Source: an unicellular cyanobacterium SU3
GTDB taxonomy: Bacteria > Cyanobacteriota > Cyanobacteriia > Cyanobacteriales > Microcystaceae
DNA length: 64,000 bases
Assembly: GCA_002172675.1 (NCBI GenBank)
Contig: NETF01000182.1
Span: forward strand, 1-64,000
Direction: 5' to 3'
Shown: in pieces, positions 8,419 to 19,008 of the stretch
Layout of the letters: each line of letters opens with the position of its first letter
Position numbering within the stretch: position 1 is the first letter of the stretch
Translations under genes and position numbers: made by a program
Notes under the pieces: generated by a model
The model's database searches: none
Told to the model about the DNA's origin: nothing
The model's input: only the letters and a program-made list of their open reading frames with translations

Positions 8419-10206
8419 ATGCAGAAAATAAAAACAAATCAACATCCCATGCAACGGCTTTTTGAATATGGAAAAGCCTATCGTCCTCTTATTTGGAAAG
8501 CTGTCGCTTGTTCTATTATTAATAAAATCTTTGATTTAGCCCCACCCGTGTTAATTGGTGCTGCGGTTGATGTTGTTGTACAACAACAAGATTCTTTGAT
8601 CGCAAAATTAGGGTTTAAAGATGTTTTTGTTCAATTACTAATTTTAACCTTTCTATCCATTATTATCTGGGGATTAGAATCTTTATTCCAATATATGTAT
8701 GAACGATTATGGCGTAATTTAGCCCAAAACATTCAACATGATTTAAGACTTCATGCTTATGGTCATTTACAAGAATTAGAAATGGCTTATTTTGAAGAAA
8801 GAAATACAGGATTACTCTTATCAATTTTAAACGATGATATCAACCAATTAGAGCGTTTTTTAGATATTGGTGCCAATGAAATCTTACAAGTCATTACCAC
8901 CGTTATTATCATTGGTGCAGCCTTTTTTATTGTCACCCCAGGAACCGCCTGGATGGCCATGTTACCCATTCCTTTTATTTTATGGGGTTCGATTGGGTTT
9001 CAAAAATTATTAGCTCCTCGTTACGCCGATGTTAGGGAAAAAGTCAGTTTATTAAATAGTCGTTTATCTAACAATATTAGTGGAATTACAACCATTAAAA
9101 GTTTTACCACAGAAGCCTATGAATTAGACAGATTACGGCAAGATAGTCAAGCTTACAGAAAGAGTAATCAAAAAGCGATCGCCTTTAGTGCAGCCTTTGT
9201 TCCTCTCATTCGTCTTATTATTTTAGCCGGATTTACAGCTATTTTATTATACGGTGGCATGGAAGCGGTTAAAGGTAAATTAGCGGTAGGAACTTATAGC
9301 GTTTTAGTGTTTATGACTCAACGCTTACTATGGCCTCTAACTAGGTTAGGTCAAACTTTAGACCTCTATCAACGGTCGATGGCTTCGACAAATCGGGTAA
9401 TGAACTTATTAGATACGCCTCTAACGATTCATTCTGGAACCATCGCTTTACCGACAAAAACAGTACAAGGAAAAGTTAAACTTGAAAACGTCACTTTTGC
9501 CTATCAAGAAGGTTATCCGATTCTTAAAAACTTATCCTTAGAAATACCAGCCGGTCATCGTATTGGTGTGGTGGGTTCTACTGGTTCAGGAAAAAGCACA
9601 TTAGTCAAATTATTACTCAGATTATATGAAATTGATCACGGTAAAATCACCATAGACGATATCAATATTCAAGATATCTTTTTAGGAGATTTACGGAAAG
9701 CCATCGGGTTAGTGAGTCAAGATGTTTTTCTCTTTCATGGAACCGTCAAAGAGAATATTGCCTATGGAAATCCTGACGCTACAGACTCCGAAATTAGACA
9801 AGCTGCTAAATTAGCAGAAGCCCATGAATTTATCGAAAACTTGTATCAAGGTTACGAGACTATTGTGGGAGAAAGGGGTCAGAAATTATCAGGAGGACAA
9901 CGCCAAAGAATTGCTATTGCTAGAGCAATTTTAAAAGATCCACCTATTTTGATTTTAGATGAAGCAACTTCAGCCGTAGACAACGAAACCGAAGCAGCGA
10001 TCGCCCGTTCCTTAGACAAAATTACCGCCCAAAGAACCACCATTGCGATCGCTCATCGTTTATCCACCATTCGTCATTCTGACTGTATTTATGTGATGGA
10101 ATTTGGAAAAATTGTCGAACAAGGAACCCATGAACAACTATTAGAAAAACAAGGCATTTATGCAGGGTTGTGGCAAGTACAAACTGGGGTAAGTCGTGAG
10201 CAGTGA
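8419..10206 (+). CDS. ABC exporter, fused permease and ATPase (MsbA/multidrug type)
   Basis: A half-transporter of about 595 residues, probably a homodimer in the inner membrane. Six transmembrane helices fall between about 25 and 310. The nucleotide-binding domain has Walker A GSTGSGKST, an SQDVF Q-loop, signature LSGGQRQR, Walker B ILILDEATS and the switch histidine in IAHRLST. It resembles type IV lipid or multidrug exporters; the cargo is not identifiable. An in-frame TTG lies at 8407; ATG 8419 is preferred. The flanking genes give no functional hint. Confidence 0.88.
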   Translation: MQKIKTNQHPMQRLFEYGKAYRPLIWKAVACSIINKIFDLAPPVLIGAAVDVVVQQQDSLIAKLGFKDVFVQLLILTFLSIIIWGLESLFQYMYERLWRNLAQNIQHDLRLHAYGHLQELEMAYFEERNTGLLLSILNDDINQLERFLDIGANEILQVITTVIIIGAAFFIVTPGTAWMAMLPIPFILWGSIGFQKLLAPRYADVREKVSLLNSRLSNNISGITTIKSFTTEAYELDRLRQDSQAYRKSNQKAIAFSAAFVPLIRLIILAGFTAILLYGGMEAVKGKLAVGTYSVLVFMTQRLLWPLTRLGQTLDLYQRSMASTNRVMNLLDTPLTIHSGTIALPTKTVQGKVKLENVTFAYQEGYPILKNLSLEIPAGHRIGVVGSTGSGKSTLVKLLLRLYEIDHGKITIDDINIQDIFLGDLRKAIGLVSQDVFLFHGTVKENIAYGNPDATDSEIRQAAKLAEAHEFIENLYQGYETIVGERGQKLSGGQRQRIAIARAILKDPPILILDEATSAVDNETEAAIARSLDKITAQRTTIAIAHRLSTIRHSDCIYVMEFGKIVEQGTHEQLLEKQGIYAGLWQVQTGVSREQ

Positions 10207-10236
10207 GCGGGACATTAGACTTGGTATAGTCAACTA

Positions 10237-10264
10237 CCTCGATTCGCTGTCCCTGAAATCGAGG
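10237..10264. repeat. 8-bp perfect inverted repeat between convergent genes
   Basis: CCTCGATT (10237-10244) pairs with AATCGAGG (10257-10264) around a 12-nt loop, in the gap between the ABC exporter gene and ccmN, which point at each other. It has no T-run on either strand. It may protect or end the ccm transcript, but this is only suggestive. Confidence 0.35.
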
Positions 10265-10357
10265 CCTCTCTAACAACTTGTGAGACTTAAATGATTTTGG
10301 ACTCTTCAATCTTCGGCTTAATCAGACTTTGAATGTATTCCGAACTCAGGTTACTTA

Positions 10358-11074
10358 TTATTTTTTGTCTTGTGAAGAAGGATTATTTTGAGACTGATTA
10401 AATGCTTGGCGATCAGGAAACAAAGTGCATAATAACTGATTAATATAAACTTGACCCACCACAGGAGCATTATTATTATTCTTGTCAGCAGGCGCATTGG
10501 GTTTTGTTGGAATTTCAGGAATTTCCGTCACCTCTTCTATTTCTGGTTGAGAATCTGCCCATAAATCTTCCATTTCTTCGACAAATTCAGGCTTATTATA
10601 GTTATTTGTATCACTTTGAGACGCTTTTTTGTGATCATTGGCAGTTAAATGACCATTGTCTCCAAAACCATTATTATTTGCTTTTATTGTTTGTGGAGAC
10701 TTACTTTCTTTTTCTGGAAACTGACGAGAGGTATCACCCATCAATGATCCGGCTTCGATGGTGGTTCCTGACTCAACAGAAGTATTGATCACCGTTGTAC
10801 AAGAACCGAGACAAACATTTTGACCAATTTTACCTTGACCAACAATGAGAACGCCTGCCCCTAACATAGCACCGGATTCAATTTCAATGTCTCCTTGATA
10901 GGCATTAATCAAGGTTCCCATACCGATACAGGCTCCTGGGTGTATGATGATACGACAATTAGGGGCAGCTTGTAAAATCGTTCCAGGTGCAACAACAGCA
11001 CCCTCATGGATAATAACCTCACCAATAATCGAAACTTCTGAGTGACGTGGTGGCTGAATAAGGGGTAAAGGCAT
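10358..11074 (-). CDS. ccmN: Carboxysome assembly protein CcmN
   Basis: The 238-residue protein has N-terminal left-handed beta-helix hexapeptide repeats (about 15-125: GAVVAPGTIL, GACIGMGTLI, GAMLGAGVLI), a disordered acidic linker (about 125-203) and a C-terminal amphipathic encapsulation peptide (GQVYINQLLCTLFPDRQAF, about 207-225). In beta-carboxysomes CcmN binds CcmM through the N-terminal domain and recruits shell proteins through the peptide. It is the last gene of the ccmK2-K1-L-M-N operon, 109 bp after ccmM. Domain order and length are as expected. Confidence 0.95.
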   Translation of the reverse strand: MPLPLIQPPRHSEVSIIGEVIIHEGAVVAPGTILQAAPNCRIIIHPGACIGMGTLINAYQGDIEIESGAMLGAGVLIVGQGKIGQNVCLGSCTTVINTSVESGTTIEAGSLMGDTSRQFPEKESKSPQTIKANNNGFGDNGHLTANDHKKASQSDTNNYNKPEFVEEMEDLWADSQPEIEEVTEIPEIPTKPNAPADKNNNNAPVVGQVYINQLLCTLFPDRQAFNQSQNNPSSQDKK

Positions 11075-11183
11075 CAGATTATATTAAATAGCTTATGACG
11101 TGAGAAGGGAGGTCTAGATGAGGGGATGATGAGATTACAATCTCCTCCCCACCTGCTCACCTCACCACCTCATCACCCCATTC

Positions 11184-13187
11184 CTAGGGACGTTGGATAA
11201 TGGTTTCTAAGACGCGCCGTTTGGCTTGAGGATCAATACCGATCAAGCGGACATATTCCCCTTCATGCTCGGCTAAACAACCTTCTAAGGCTGCAATGAC
11301 TTCGCTTTCGTGGGTGCTGTCGATAGGAGAGCAACTTTGCCAAGATTTAGTACGAAAACGACGCTTATCTGCGTGTTCTGTCCCGATTTTATAGCCTTGG
11401 TTTAGTAAGGAACGAACTTGAGAAACCGCTTCACTGGTTAAATGGCTGGTAGCAACACGACCATTTCCATTGCTATTGCTAGAATAACTACGAGTTTTAG
11501 ACGGTGCCGAAGCGGTGGCCGTAGCAGTCGCTGTTCGTTTACTACTACGACTTATAGCATCTTCAGGACGTTGAATAATGGTTTCAGCGACTCGTCTTCT
11601 GGCTTTGCTGTCGATACCGATCAAACGAACATATTCCCCTTGATGCTCGGCTAAACAGTTTTCTAAACCGGCAATGACTTCGCTTTCACGGGTGCTATTG
11701 ATAGGAGAGCAACTTTGCCACGATTTGGTTTTAAAACGACGCTTGTTGGCGTGTTCTGTGCCGATTTTGTAACCTTGGGAGAGTAAAGACCGGACTTGAG
11801 CGATCGCTTCGGGACTTAAACCACCACTGGCCGAAACTGCGCCTCTTTTCCCAGCGCGAGGAGAAGCTACCTTACTATTACTCTGAACGGTTCCGGGTTC
11901 TCCTGGACGTTGAATAATGGTTTGGGACACTCTTCGCTTAGCGTTAGGATCAACTCCGATTAAGCGAACGTATTCCCCTTGATGTTCGGCTAAGAGTTGT
12001 TGTAATTCGTTAATTACCTCAGATTCTCGCTTACTATCGATCGCAGGGCCAGTTAACCAGGATTTTGTCTTGAAACGACGAGCATTAGCATATTCTGTGC
12101 TAACTTTTAAGCCTTGATGTAATAAATTACGAACTTGGGAGGCGATATCGTTGCCGACTTTACCGTTGCCGTTACTAGCACTTTTCACAGGAGCCAGATC
12201 CACCTTACTCTTAGTAGTCGTAATGCGACTGGGTTCTCCTGGGGTATCTTCTGGCCGTTGAACAATCAGTTCGAGGACACGACGTTTAGCACCAGTGTCA
12301 ACCCCTAAAAGGCGTACATATTCCCCTTGATGCTCTTGTAGAAAGTCCTCTAAATCTGCTAAAACTTGATCGGCGCGACCTTCAAAGGTTCCACCAGTTA
12401 ACCAAGATTTGGTTTTAAAACGACGCTTATTGGCATATTCTGCCCCAATGGAATACCCTTGGGACAGCAAAGAGCGTACTTGCGCTACAATGTTTGAACT
12501 TAAACTCATACTTGTCACCGAATTTCTATAATCACTCTGATTAATGTCTTTTATAGACTTCCCTAACTGTTGACGAATAGGGGTAATACAGGCCTGGTTC
12601 TCAGCGCATTGATACCCAGCTCGTAGGGCTGCGTTCACTTCTACCACATGATGGGCAAAGTGACGATCGCTCTCTGTCACTTCAGGAAGGCGATCGGCCT
12701 GTTGTTGGTTAGTAATAACAGCACCGGAGGGGACGTATTTTCCTGGGGGAACTTCTACGTCTTGAATCAAGGCGTGCATCATGACAATACAGCCTTCACC
12801 TACTCTGGCATTGAATATGGTTGAGCGAAACCCGATAAAACAGCCATCCCCGATATAGGCTGGTCCGTGGATCAGAGCCATGTGAGTAATACAGGCTTCT
12901 TTACCGATCCAAACGGAATATTCTTGGCCATCATCTCCTATCACCCGCCCTTTTTCTAGTCCATGAATGACGACCCCATCTTGAATATTGGTTCCTTCGC
13001 CAATATAAAATGGGGTTCCTTCATCGGCTCTGATGGATGTTCCTGGAGCAATTAAAACATTAGCCTCTACTTGAACATCACCGATGAGGTTAGAAAAAGA
13101 ATGTACGAATGCACTATCGTCTATCTTGGGTTCTGCGAGGGTTTGCGACCAAGGTGTCGGGGGTGCCGCCCTTTTGCGGACTACCAT
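11184..13187 (-). CDS. ccmM: Carboxysome scaffold CcmM: gamma-carbonic anhydrase domain plus four RbcS-like modules
   Basis: 667 residues from ATG 13187 ([15 protein letters not shown]), preceded by AGAGGAGGA. Residues 1-205 are a gamma-carbonic anhydrase hexapeptide fold with candidate zinc histidines in VVIHGLE and THMALIHG and the cysteine pair in QCAENQACI. Four RbcS-like modules follow at about 227-310, 347-428, 460-541 and 586-667; these cross-link Rubisco. Modules 3 and 4 carry a cysteine pair (QSCSP and (N/G)CLAEH) that modules 1 and 2 lack. An internal ATG at 12509 ([12 protein letters not shown]), just before module 1, could give the short Rubisco-condensing form. A longer open frame reaches 13313 but overlaps ccmL. 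Confidence 0.95.
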   Translation of the reverse strand: MVVRKRAAPPTPWSQTLAEPKIDDSAFVHSFSNLIGDVQVEANVLIAPGTSIRADEGTPFYIGEGTNIQDGVVIHGLEKGRVIGDDGQEYSVWIGKEACITHMALIHGPAYIGDGCFIGFRSTIFNARVGEGCIVMMHALIQDVEVPPGKYVPSGAVITNQQQADRLPEVTESDRHFAHHVVEVNAALRAGYQCAENQACITPIRQQLGKSIKDINQSDYRNSVTSMSLSSNIVAQVRSLLSQGYSIGAEYANKRRFKTKSWLTGGTFEGRADQVLADLEDFLQEHQGEYVRLLGVDTGAKRRVLELIVQRPEDTPGEPSRITTTKSKVDLAPVKSASNGNGKVGNDIASQVRNLLHQGLKVSTEYANARRFKTKSWLTGPAIDSKRESEVINELQQLLAEHQGEYVRLIGVDPNAKRRVSQTIIQRPGEPGTVQSNSKVASPRAGKRGAVSASGGLSPEAIAQVRSLLSQGYKIGTEHANKRRFKTKSWQSCSPINSTRESEVIAGLENCLAEHQGEYVRLIGIDSKARRRVAETIIQRPEDAISRSSKRTATATATASAPSKTRSYSSNSNGNGRVATSHLTSEAVSQVRSLLNQGYKIGTEHADKRRFRTKSWQSCSPIDSTHESEVIAALEGCLAEHEGEYVRLIGIDPQAKRRVLETIIQRP

Positions 13188-13257
13188 GACAATTTTCGTC
13201 CTCCTCTTTAATAATTTAGTATCAGTTATTAGCAGACTGTCAATGAGGTTAAATTCT

Positions 13258-13557
13258 TCATTGTTCGTCTTTTTTGCTATATAATCGATTATTTTCAACC
13301 GTAACCGTATCAATAATTCCTACCACTAACGCATCTAGGGGACGGCGTTCCATGCCATCATCGATGCGCGCAGCACTGCCTCTTGATACCAATACCCACT
13401 CGTTAATTCCTGCACCGACTAAATCACCGGCTACCTCGTACTTAGGTAGAGGTTGTCCTTGATCGTCCATAAATTGAACTAATAAGAACTTTGTTCCAGT
13501 TAAACTGCGGGTTTTGTAGGTACTGACAACAGTACCTCGAACTTTGGCAATTTGCAT
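13258..13557 (-). CDS. ccmL: Carboxysome vertex protein CcmL
   Basis: A 99-residue EutN/CcmL pentamer protein that caps the shell vertices. It begins [19 protein letters not shown] and contains [20 protein letters not shown] and [10 protein letters not shown], the family core. It lies between ccmK1 (24 bp upstream) and ccmM in the minus-strand ccm operon. Length and start are standard. The short C-terminal tail ([11 protein letters not shown]) is charged. Confidence 0.95.
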   Translation of the reverse strand: MQIAKVRGTVVSTYKTRSLTGTKFLLVQFMDDQGQPLPKYEVAGDLVGAGINEWVLVSRGSAARIDDGMERRPLDALVVGIIDTVTVENNRLYSKKDEQ

Positions 13558-13580
13558 TATATTGGCGAATTACTGTTTAT

Positions 13581-13916
13581 TTAGCGTCTAATAGGCACAG
13601 GATTGACACTTTCACGGAATTGTTCTACTGCTTCGGTGTAACGAATAGGTAAGACGTATTCGAGGTTTTCGTGAGGTCTAGCAATAATATGGGTGGATAA
13701 CACTTGTCCACCATTAACTCGCCCTGCGTTATCAATACCGGCAGAAACAGAGGCTTGAACTTCTGAAACGTCACCCCGAACGATAACGGTAACGCGACCA
13801 CTTCCGATTTTTTCATAACCGACTAAGGTAACACGGGCTGCTTTTACCATCGCATCAGCCGCTTCTACAACAGCAGGAAAACCGAGGGTTTCTACCATTC
13901 CAACAGCAATTGACAT
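13581..13916 (-). CDS. ccmK1: Carboxysome shell hexamer protein CcmK1
   Basis: A 111-residue single-BMC-domain shell protein: [20 protein letters not shown], the [15 protein letters not shown] pore region and the [14 protein letters not shown] end. It forms hexagonal facets with small pores. It is nearly identical to the neighbouring 103-residue paralogue but has a longer tail ([10 protein letters not shown]), the usual mark of CcmK1 against CcmK2. The two genes are 65 bp apart and probably arose by tandem duplication. Confidence 0.93.
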   Translation of the reverse strand: MSIAVGMVETLGFPAVVEAADAMVKAARVTLVGYEKIGSGRVTVIVRGDVSEVQASVSAGIDNAGRVNGGQVLSTHIIARPHENLEYVLPIRYTEAVEQFRESVNPVPIRR

Positions 13917-13981
13917 GAGTTTTTTCTCCTAATAACGAATGTATGTTTGTTTAATTAACCGTTTTGAATGAAAAAAGACGG

Positions 13982-14293
13982 CTAATAAGCTCTAAACTGT
14001 TCTACTTCCTCGGTGTAGCGAATGGGTAGAACGTATTCGAGGTTTTCGTGGGGACGAGCGATAATGTGAGTCGATAGAACTTCTCCTCCATTGACTCGGT
14101 TCGCGGCATCGATACCCGCAGAGACTGACGCTTGCACTTCTGAAACATCACCCCGCACAATGACCGTAACACGACCGCTTCCAATTTTCTCGTAACCCAC
14201 TAAGGTAACACGGGCTGCCTTTACCATAGCATCTGCTGCTTCTACGACAGCAGGAAAGCCCTTTGTTTCGATCATTCCAACGGCAATTGGCAT
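13982..14293 (-). CDS. ccmK2: Carboxysome shell hexamer protein CcmK2
   Basis: A 103-residue BMC-domain protein starting [20 protein letters not shown] and ending EEVEQFRAY. It is the first gene of the ccm operon; the operon promoter should lie in the long upstream gap. CcmK2 is the main facet protein of the beta-carboxysome shell. Differences from its neighbour cluster at the C-terminal helix and around residues 62-72. Confidence 0.94.
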   Translation of the reverse strand: MPIAVGMIETKGFPAVVEAADAMVKAARVTLVGYEKIGSGRVTVIVRGDVSEVQASVSAGIDAANRVNGGEVLSTHIIARPHENLEYVLPIRYTEEVEQFRAY

Positions 14294-15103
14294 TGTTAAT
14301 TATCCTCGCTTTAAGGCCAAAACTAAATTTAATTAATGAGAAGCTACCAGAAATTTTTCTGTTGCCCGATTGTTTTAACCGTTAGAAAAATTGTTCTTAG
14401 ATTGGACAATCCTCAAGCTAATAGATATATTTACCTAGTTGCTTTGATGATCTAATCTAACGTGAAACTTGATTCTTCCAGTGTTAAAGACTAGGCGAAA
14501 AATTTGCACGGGAGTAGCTAACTTATCAACCTTCTATATAAACAATAGAGAACCTTGGCCCCTTTGACAATATAAACCGCCATGATATTTTCTAATCTGA
14601 TGGTTAATTAAAGTTAATAGTTAAGCTCCTATCTAGGAAAAATATTCTTGTATCCCTGATTGAGTCTTGCTTTGAGAGATCAGACTGTTTTATAATTTCT
14701 TCATCATGAGGACTAAAAATCCTCAAGCAACCCATGACAGGGAATTGAAGGGTCTAGTGTCTGCTTTTACGTTTGCGGATTATCAGAGATGACCTTTCTT
14801 CTAGTGTGTAATTTTTTTTGACTGTAATCTTACTCATCTTTTCACTTGTCTGAGTTATCCTACTTTTATTAATTAATCATTAATAATTAATCGTTAATAA
14901 TTATTTTTTTTTCAAGGAGTTAATCCTGATTCTTTATTATTAACTATTCAAAAGAAGGTACTAAGTTGGTCAAACTTGAAAATATTTTCAATATTAAAAG
15001 AGGTTGTCAAAACAACCTCTTTTAAATTCTATACCAAGTTAATTATCCTATATTTTCATCAATCTTCTTATGATAATTATTGGTCGGTGACTCTTGAACT
15101 CTT
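14294..15103. other. 810-bp intergenic region upstream of the ccm operon
   Basis: No convincing gene is visible on either strand; short frames lack starts or family features. It must contain the ccm promoter and leader, and it also holds the terminator of the minus-strand ndhD gene at 14994-15025. The stretch 14865-14915 is an AT-rich run of TTAATTAAT-like units. I could not identify CcmR/NdhR-type binding sites with confidence. Confidence 0.6.
14994..15025 (-). terminator. Intrinsic terminator of the ndhD gene
   Basis: A perfect 14-bp stem, TTAAAAGAGGTTGT (14994-15007) with ACAACCTCTTTTAA (15012-15025), closes a 4-nt loop. It lies 79 bp past the stop of the minus-strand ndhD gene, and read on that strand the stem ends in TTTTAATATT. 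Confidence 0.75.
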
Positions 15104-16804
15104 CTATTGTTTGATAGTTGCCAAAACAGAGGATTGCTCAGAAGTTCCCACTTTAGGGGCGAGAAAATCTTTGGCATAAATTTGAGGAGTCTCTTGGGAG
15201 ATTTGAGTGTAAGATTGACGAACTTGTGTATTTAAGGCGACGGTCTTCACATCATATAATTGTGTCGCTACCTTAGGATAAATACCAATAGCAATAATTA
15301 ACACGAGAAAAGAAAGAGCAATAAATACTTCTCTTGGTTTACCATCGCTATAGTCAGCATCCTCTGGTAGCACACAGTTGGTTCCGAAACACATGGTTTC
15401 CTGGTTATCTTGATAATCTTTTTGTCGTACTGTGTCCCCCACAACACAGACAGGAATTTTGTCAGTCCCATAAAATAACTGACGCAACATAGACAATAAA
15501 TAAATAGGGGTAAGAATCACGCCTACAGCCGATAAAAAGACGGTAACGGTGCGAAAATTAGAACTATAGATGTCGCTATTACTAAAACCGAGAAAAACGG
15601 AGATTTCACTGGCAAAGCCACTCATTCCAGGAAGGGCTAAAGAAGCCATGGCCCCAGCAGTAAATAAAGCGAAGACTTTGGGCATTTTTTCCCCAATGTC
15701 CCCCATATCGTTCAATGCGAGGGTGTGGGTGCGATCATAAGTAACACCGGCTAAGAAGAATAGTAAAGCAGCAATTAAACCATGAGAGAGCATTTGTAAC
15801 ATAGCACCACTCATCCCTAAATCGGTAAACGAGGCAATTCCTAATAAAACAAAGCCCATGTGAGACACAGAAGAATAGGCTAAGCGACGTTTCATATTGG
15901 TTTGTCCAAAGGAAGTCAACGCCCCGTAAACAATATTGACTACGCCTAATGTGGCTAAAATGGGAGCAAAATAAATATGAGCATCGGATAATAGTCCCAT
16001 GTTAAGGCGAATTAATCCGTAACCTCCCATTTTCAAAAGTACACCTGCTAAAATCATCGAGACAGGGGCGGACGCTTCTCCGTGAGCATCCGGCAACCAG
16101 GTATGAAGGGGAAAAATGGCTAGTTTTACGCCAAAAGCAATCAATAATCCTGCATAAAGGAATAATTCAAGTCCTAACGGATAATCTTTTAATCCCAGTT
16201 CAACTAAGTCGAAGGTGAGATTATCGCCTCCATAAAGTGCCATTGCTAAGGCTGCAACTAAAATGAAAATAGACGCGGCGGCTGTATATAATAAAAACTT
16301 CATGGCTGCGTACTGACGTTTTTGTCCTCCCCAAATGGAAATAAGGAGATAAACGGGAACCAGTTCCAACTCCCACATAATGAACAGGAGTAGGACATCT
16401 TGAGCCACGAAAACCCCGATCTGTGCTGCGTATAACATCAACATCAGGGTGTAAAATAAACGGGGTTTATGATCCAGTTGCCAAGCAGAAAACATCGCTA
16501 GAGTTGTCACCAGTCCGGCTAAAAGCACAAGAGGCATAGAAATGCCATCTACCGAAACAGACCAACTCAGTCCTAACGTGGGCAACCATGAGTAGGTTTC
16601 CACTAACTGGAAATTAGAATTACTCGTATCATAATGCTGAGTGAAAACGTAACACATCAAAACAAAATCAGCGATCGCTACGCCTAGGGCATACCACCGT
16701 ACTTGTTGACCGTCTTTCACCGGGAGTACAGGGATCACTAAAGATGCCATTAGGGGCAATAGAATGATCGCAGTTAACCAAGGAAATGAAGTTAATATCA
16801 TCAA
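15104..16804 (-). CDS. ndhD: NDH-1 subunit NdhD, D1/D2 (respiratory/cyclic) type
   Basis: A 566-residue membrane antiporter-like subunit with about 14 transmembrane helices. It has the proton-channel core [18 protein letters not shown] and [16 protein letters not shown]. The sequence [22 protein letters not shown] and the long C-terminal extension after FYGTDKIPV, including [15 protein letters not shown], match NdhD1/D2 rather than the CO2-uptake D3/D4 forms. It would serve NDH-1L-type complexes in respiration and cyclic electron flow. It is divergent from ndhF4-ndhD4 and has its own terminator. Which of D1 or D2 it is cannot be decided here. Confidence 0.85.
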   Translation of the reverse strand: MMILTSFPWLTAIILLPLMASLVIPVLPVKDGQQVRWYALGVAIADFVLMCYVFTQHYDTSNSNFQLVETYSWLPTLGLSWSVSVDGISMPLVLLAGLVTTLAMFSAWQLDHKPRLFYTLMLMLYAAQIGVFVAQDVLLLFIMWELELVPVYLLISIWGGQKRQYAAMKFLLYTAAASIFILVAALAMALYGGDNLTFDLVELGLKDYPLGLELFLYAGLLIAFGVKLAIFPLHTWLPDAHGEASAPVSMILAGVLLKMGGYGLIRLNMGLLSDAHIYFAPILATLGVVNIVYGALTSFGQTNMKRRLAYSSVSHMGFVLLGIASFTDLGMSGAMLQMLSHGLIAALLFFLAGVTYDRTHTLALNDMGDIGEKMPKVFALFTAGAMASLALPGMSGFASEISVFLGFSNSDIYSSNFRTVTVFLSAVGVILTPIYLLSMLRQLFYGTDKIPVCVVGDTVRQKDYQDNQETMCFGTNCVLPEDADYSDGKPREVFIALSFLVLIIAIGIYPKVATQLYDVKTVALNTQVRQSYTQISQETPQIYAKDFLAPKVGTSEQSSVLATIKQ

Positions 16805-16993
16805 TTATTATCAAAAATAGTCAAGCTAAGTAACAGCATTATATTCGATTTTGTCAAGATTTGTTTATTATTTTTTAATATTGACTATGGGTTAGTTAAC
16901 ATCGTGGGGTAAAAATGGTACGATTCACGATTAAATATGCAGTTTGGTAGGAAGGATCAAGAGCAATTCAAAATTAAAGGTAATTAATGATAA

Positions 16994-18892
16994 ATGATTA
17001 ATGATTTTTTATTACACAGTAGTTGGTTAATTCCGTTTTACGGTTTAATCGGTGCGTTATTAACGTTACCGTGGTCTTTAGGGATAATTAAGCGGACAGG
17101 TCCCCGGCCGGCAGCTTATTTAAACCTTTTAATGACCTTATTATCCTTTGTTCATGGATCGATTGCTTTCAGTTTAATTTGGCAAGGAAAAAGTGAACAA
17201 TTAGTTTTCAAATGGCTCAGTGTAGCAGATTTAGATTTATTCTTATCGGTAGAGTTATCCCCTGTCAGTTTAGGGGCCCTAGAATTAATCACAGGGATTA
17301 GTCTTTTAGCCCAAATCTATGCGTTAGGCTACATGGAGAAAGATTGGTCTTTAGCTCGCTTTTTTGGCTTAATGGGAGTGTTTGAAGCTGCTTTAGGAGG
17401 AATTGCCCTCAGTGACTCTTTACTCCTCAGTTATGGACTGCTAGAAATTTTAACCCTCTCTACTTATCTGTTAGTGGGATTTTGGTATGCTCAACCTTTG
17501 GTAGTAACGGCGGCTAGAGACGCATTTTTGACGAAACGGGTGGGGGATATTATTTTATTGATGGGGTTAGTAGCCTTATCGAGTTATGGAGAAGGGTTAA
17601 CCTTTTCAGAATTAGAAAATTGGGCGTTAACTGATCCAGTTCCCCCTATAACCGCTACATTGTTAGGGTTATCTATGATTGCTGGTCCCACAGGGAAATG
17701 CGCTCAATTTCCCTTAAATTTGTGGTTAGATGAAGCGATGGAAGGGCCGAACCCGGCTGGAATTATGCGAAACTCCATTGTGGTCTCTGCCGGAGCTTAT
17801 GTCTTAATTAAGCTACAACCAGTGTTTACTTTGTCTCCTGTTGCCTCTGATGTGTTGATTGTTTTGGGGACTGTAACCGCCATTGGTGCATCTTTAATTG
17901 CCATGGCCCAAATTGATATTAAACGGGCGTTGTGCCATTCTACCAGTGCTTATTTAGGGTTAGTATTTATTGCGGTGGGGTTGGGCCATGTGGATATTGC
18001 CTTTTTGTTAGTGTTTAGCCATGCGATCGCAAAAGCCTTATTATTTATGAGTGCAGGTTCGGCAATTTTAACCACCAGTGACCAAAATATTACAGAAATG
18101 GGGGGATTATGGTCAAGAATGCCCGCTACGACCACGGCGTTTGTGGTTGGCTCTGCTGGAATGGTAGCCTTATTGCCAATGGGGATGTTTTGGACTTGGG
18201 CAAAATGGTTTGATGGCTCTTGGAATGTGTCGTTATGGTTATTGGCAATTTTAGTGTTTGTTAATGCCTTATGTGCCTTTAATTTAACTCGTATTTTTCG
18301 CTCGGTTTTCTTGGGAACGCCTCAGAAAAAAACACGCCGAGCGCCGGAGGTTCCCTGGCCGATGGCGGTTCCGATGGTGACATTAACTATTTTTACTTTA
18401 ATTGCGCCTTTGGCTCCCATTCGTTGGCCGTTGTGGTTATCCCAAGTAAGTCCTTTAGTGAGTAATGATTCTTTGGCGGTTAAATGGGCGATTCCTTTGC
18501 TTATTTTGTCGGGTTTATTAGGCTGTTTGGTTGGTGTTTTTCGTCCTATTCGTCGTTCTTGGGAACGATTAGCTAATCTTTATTTACGCTTTTTCCAAGA
18601 TTTATTTGCTTATGACTTTTATTTAGATAAAGTTTATGAATTTACAGTAGTGGCAGTGGTGGCCAATATTTCTAAAATAACGGCTTGGTTTGATCGCTAT
18701 GTGGTTGATGGGGTAGTTAATTTAGTTAGTTTGCTCACCATTTTTAGTGGTAATGCTTTGAAGTACAATGTATCAGGTCAATCCCAGTTTTATGTACTAA
18801 CAATTTTAATCGGAGTTGTTTTTTTACTGTGGTTTATGTTGAGTGGTCAATGGTCAGTCATTATTGAGTTTTGGTCAGAGTTTTTTAGTTAA
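16994..18892 (+). CDS. ndhF4: NDH-1MS' CO2-uptake subunit NdhF4
   Basis: A 632-residue NdhF of the CO2-uptake branch: RTGPRPAAYLNLLMTLL, YALGYMEKDWSLARFFGLMG, GPTGKCAQFPLNLWLDEAME and NPAGIMRNSIVVSAGAYVLI. It forms proton-pumping helices and the long lateral helix. In the NDH-1MS' complex NdhF4 and NdhD4 work with CupB to hydrate CO2 to bicarbonate in the thylakoid membrane. F4 rather than F3 is chosen because cupA is absent next to it and because ndhF4-ndhD4 next to ccm is an arrangement I recall from other beta-cyanobacteria. The F3/F4 split is less certain than the family. Confidence 0.75.
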   Translation: MINDFLLHSSWLIPFYGLIGALLTLPWSLGIIKRTGPRPAAYLNLLMTLLSFVHGSIAFSLIWQGKSEQLVFKWLSVADLDLFLSVELSPVSLGALELITGISLLAQIYALGYMEKDWSLARFFGLMGVFEAALGGIALSDSLLLSYGLLEILTLSTYLLVGFWYAQPLVVTAARDAFLTKRVGDIILLMGLVALSSYGEGLTFSELENWALTDPVPPITATLLGLSMIAGPTGKCAQFPLNLWLDEAMEGPNPAGIMRNSIVVSAGAYVLIKLQPVFTLSPVASDVLIVLGTVTAIGASLIAMAQIDIKRALCHSTSAYLGLVFIAVGLGHVDIAFLLVFSHAIAKALLFMSAGSAILTTSDQNITEMGGLWSRMPATTTAFVVGSAGMVALLPMGMFWTWAKWFDGSWNVSLWLLAILVFVNALCAFNLTRIFRSVFLGTPQKKTRRAPEVPWPMAVPMVTLTIFTLIAPLAPIRWPLWLSQVSPLVSNDSLAVKWAIPLLILSGLLGCLVGVFRPIRRSWERLANLYLRFFQDLFAYDFYLDKVYEFTVVAVVANISKITAWFDRYVVDGVVNLVSLLTIFSGNALKYNVSGQSQFYVLTILIGVVFLLWFMLSGQWSVIIEFWSEFFS

Positions 18893-19008
18893 ATAGTGAG
18901 CTTAAAAATTAGTAGAAATCTGTTATACAGTATCTCTACGAAAGATTAACAAACTGTTCTGATAACTGACTTGAATTTGATTTTTTTATCTAGGAGAACC
19001 CAAAATTA

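Noticed and set aside
13188-13313. N-terminal extension of CcmM
   Set aside because: It would overlap ccmL and precede the conserved [10 protein letters not shown] start; a strong AGGAGG site lies just before 13187.
14865-14920. AT-rich TTAATTAAT run as a replication origin or iteron
   Set aside because: It is short, simple sequence without DnaA-box clusters or a neighbouring dnaA gene.
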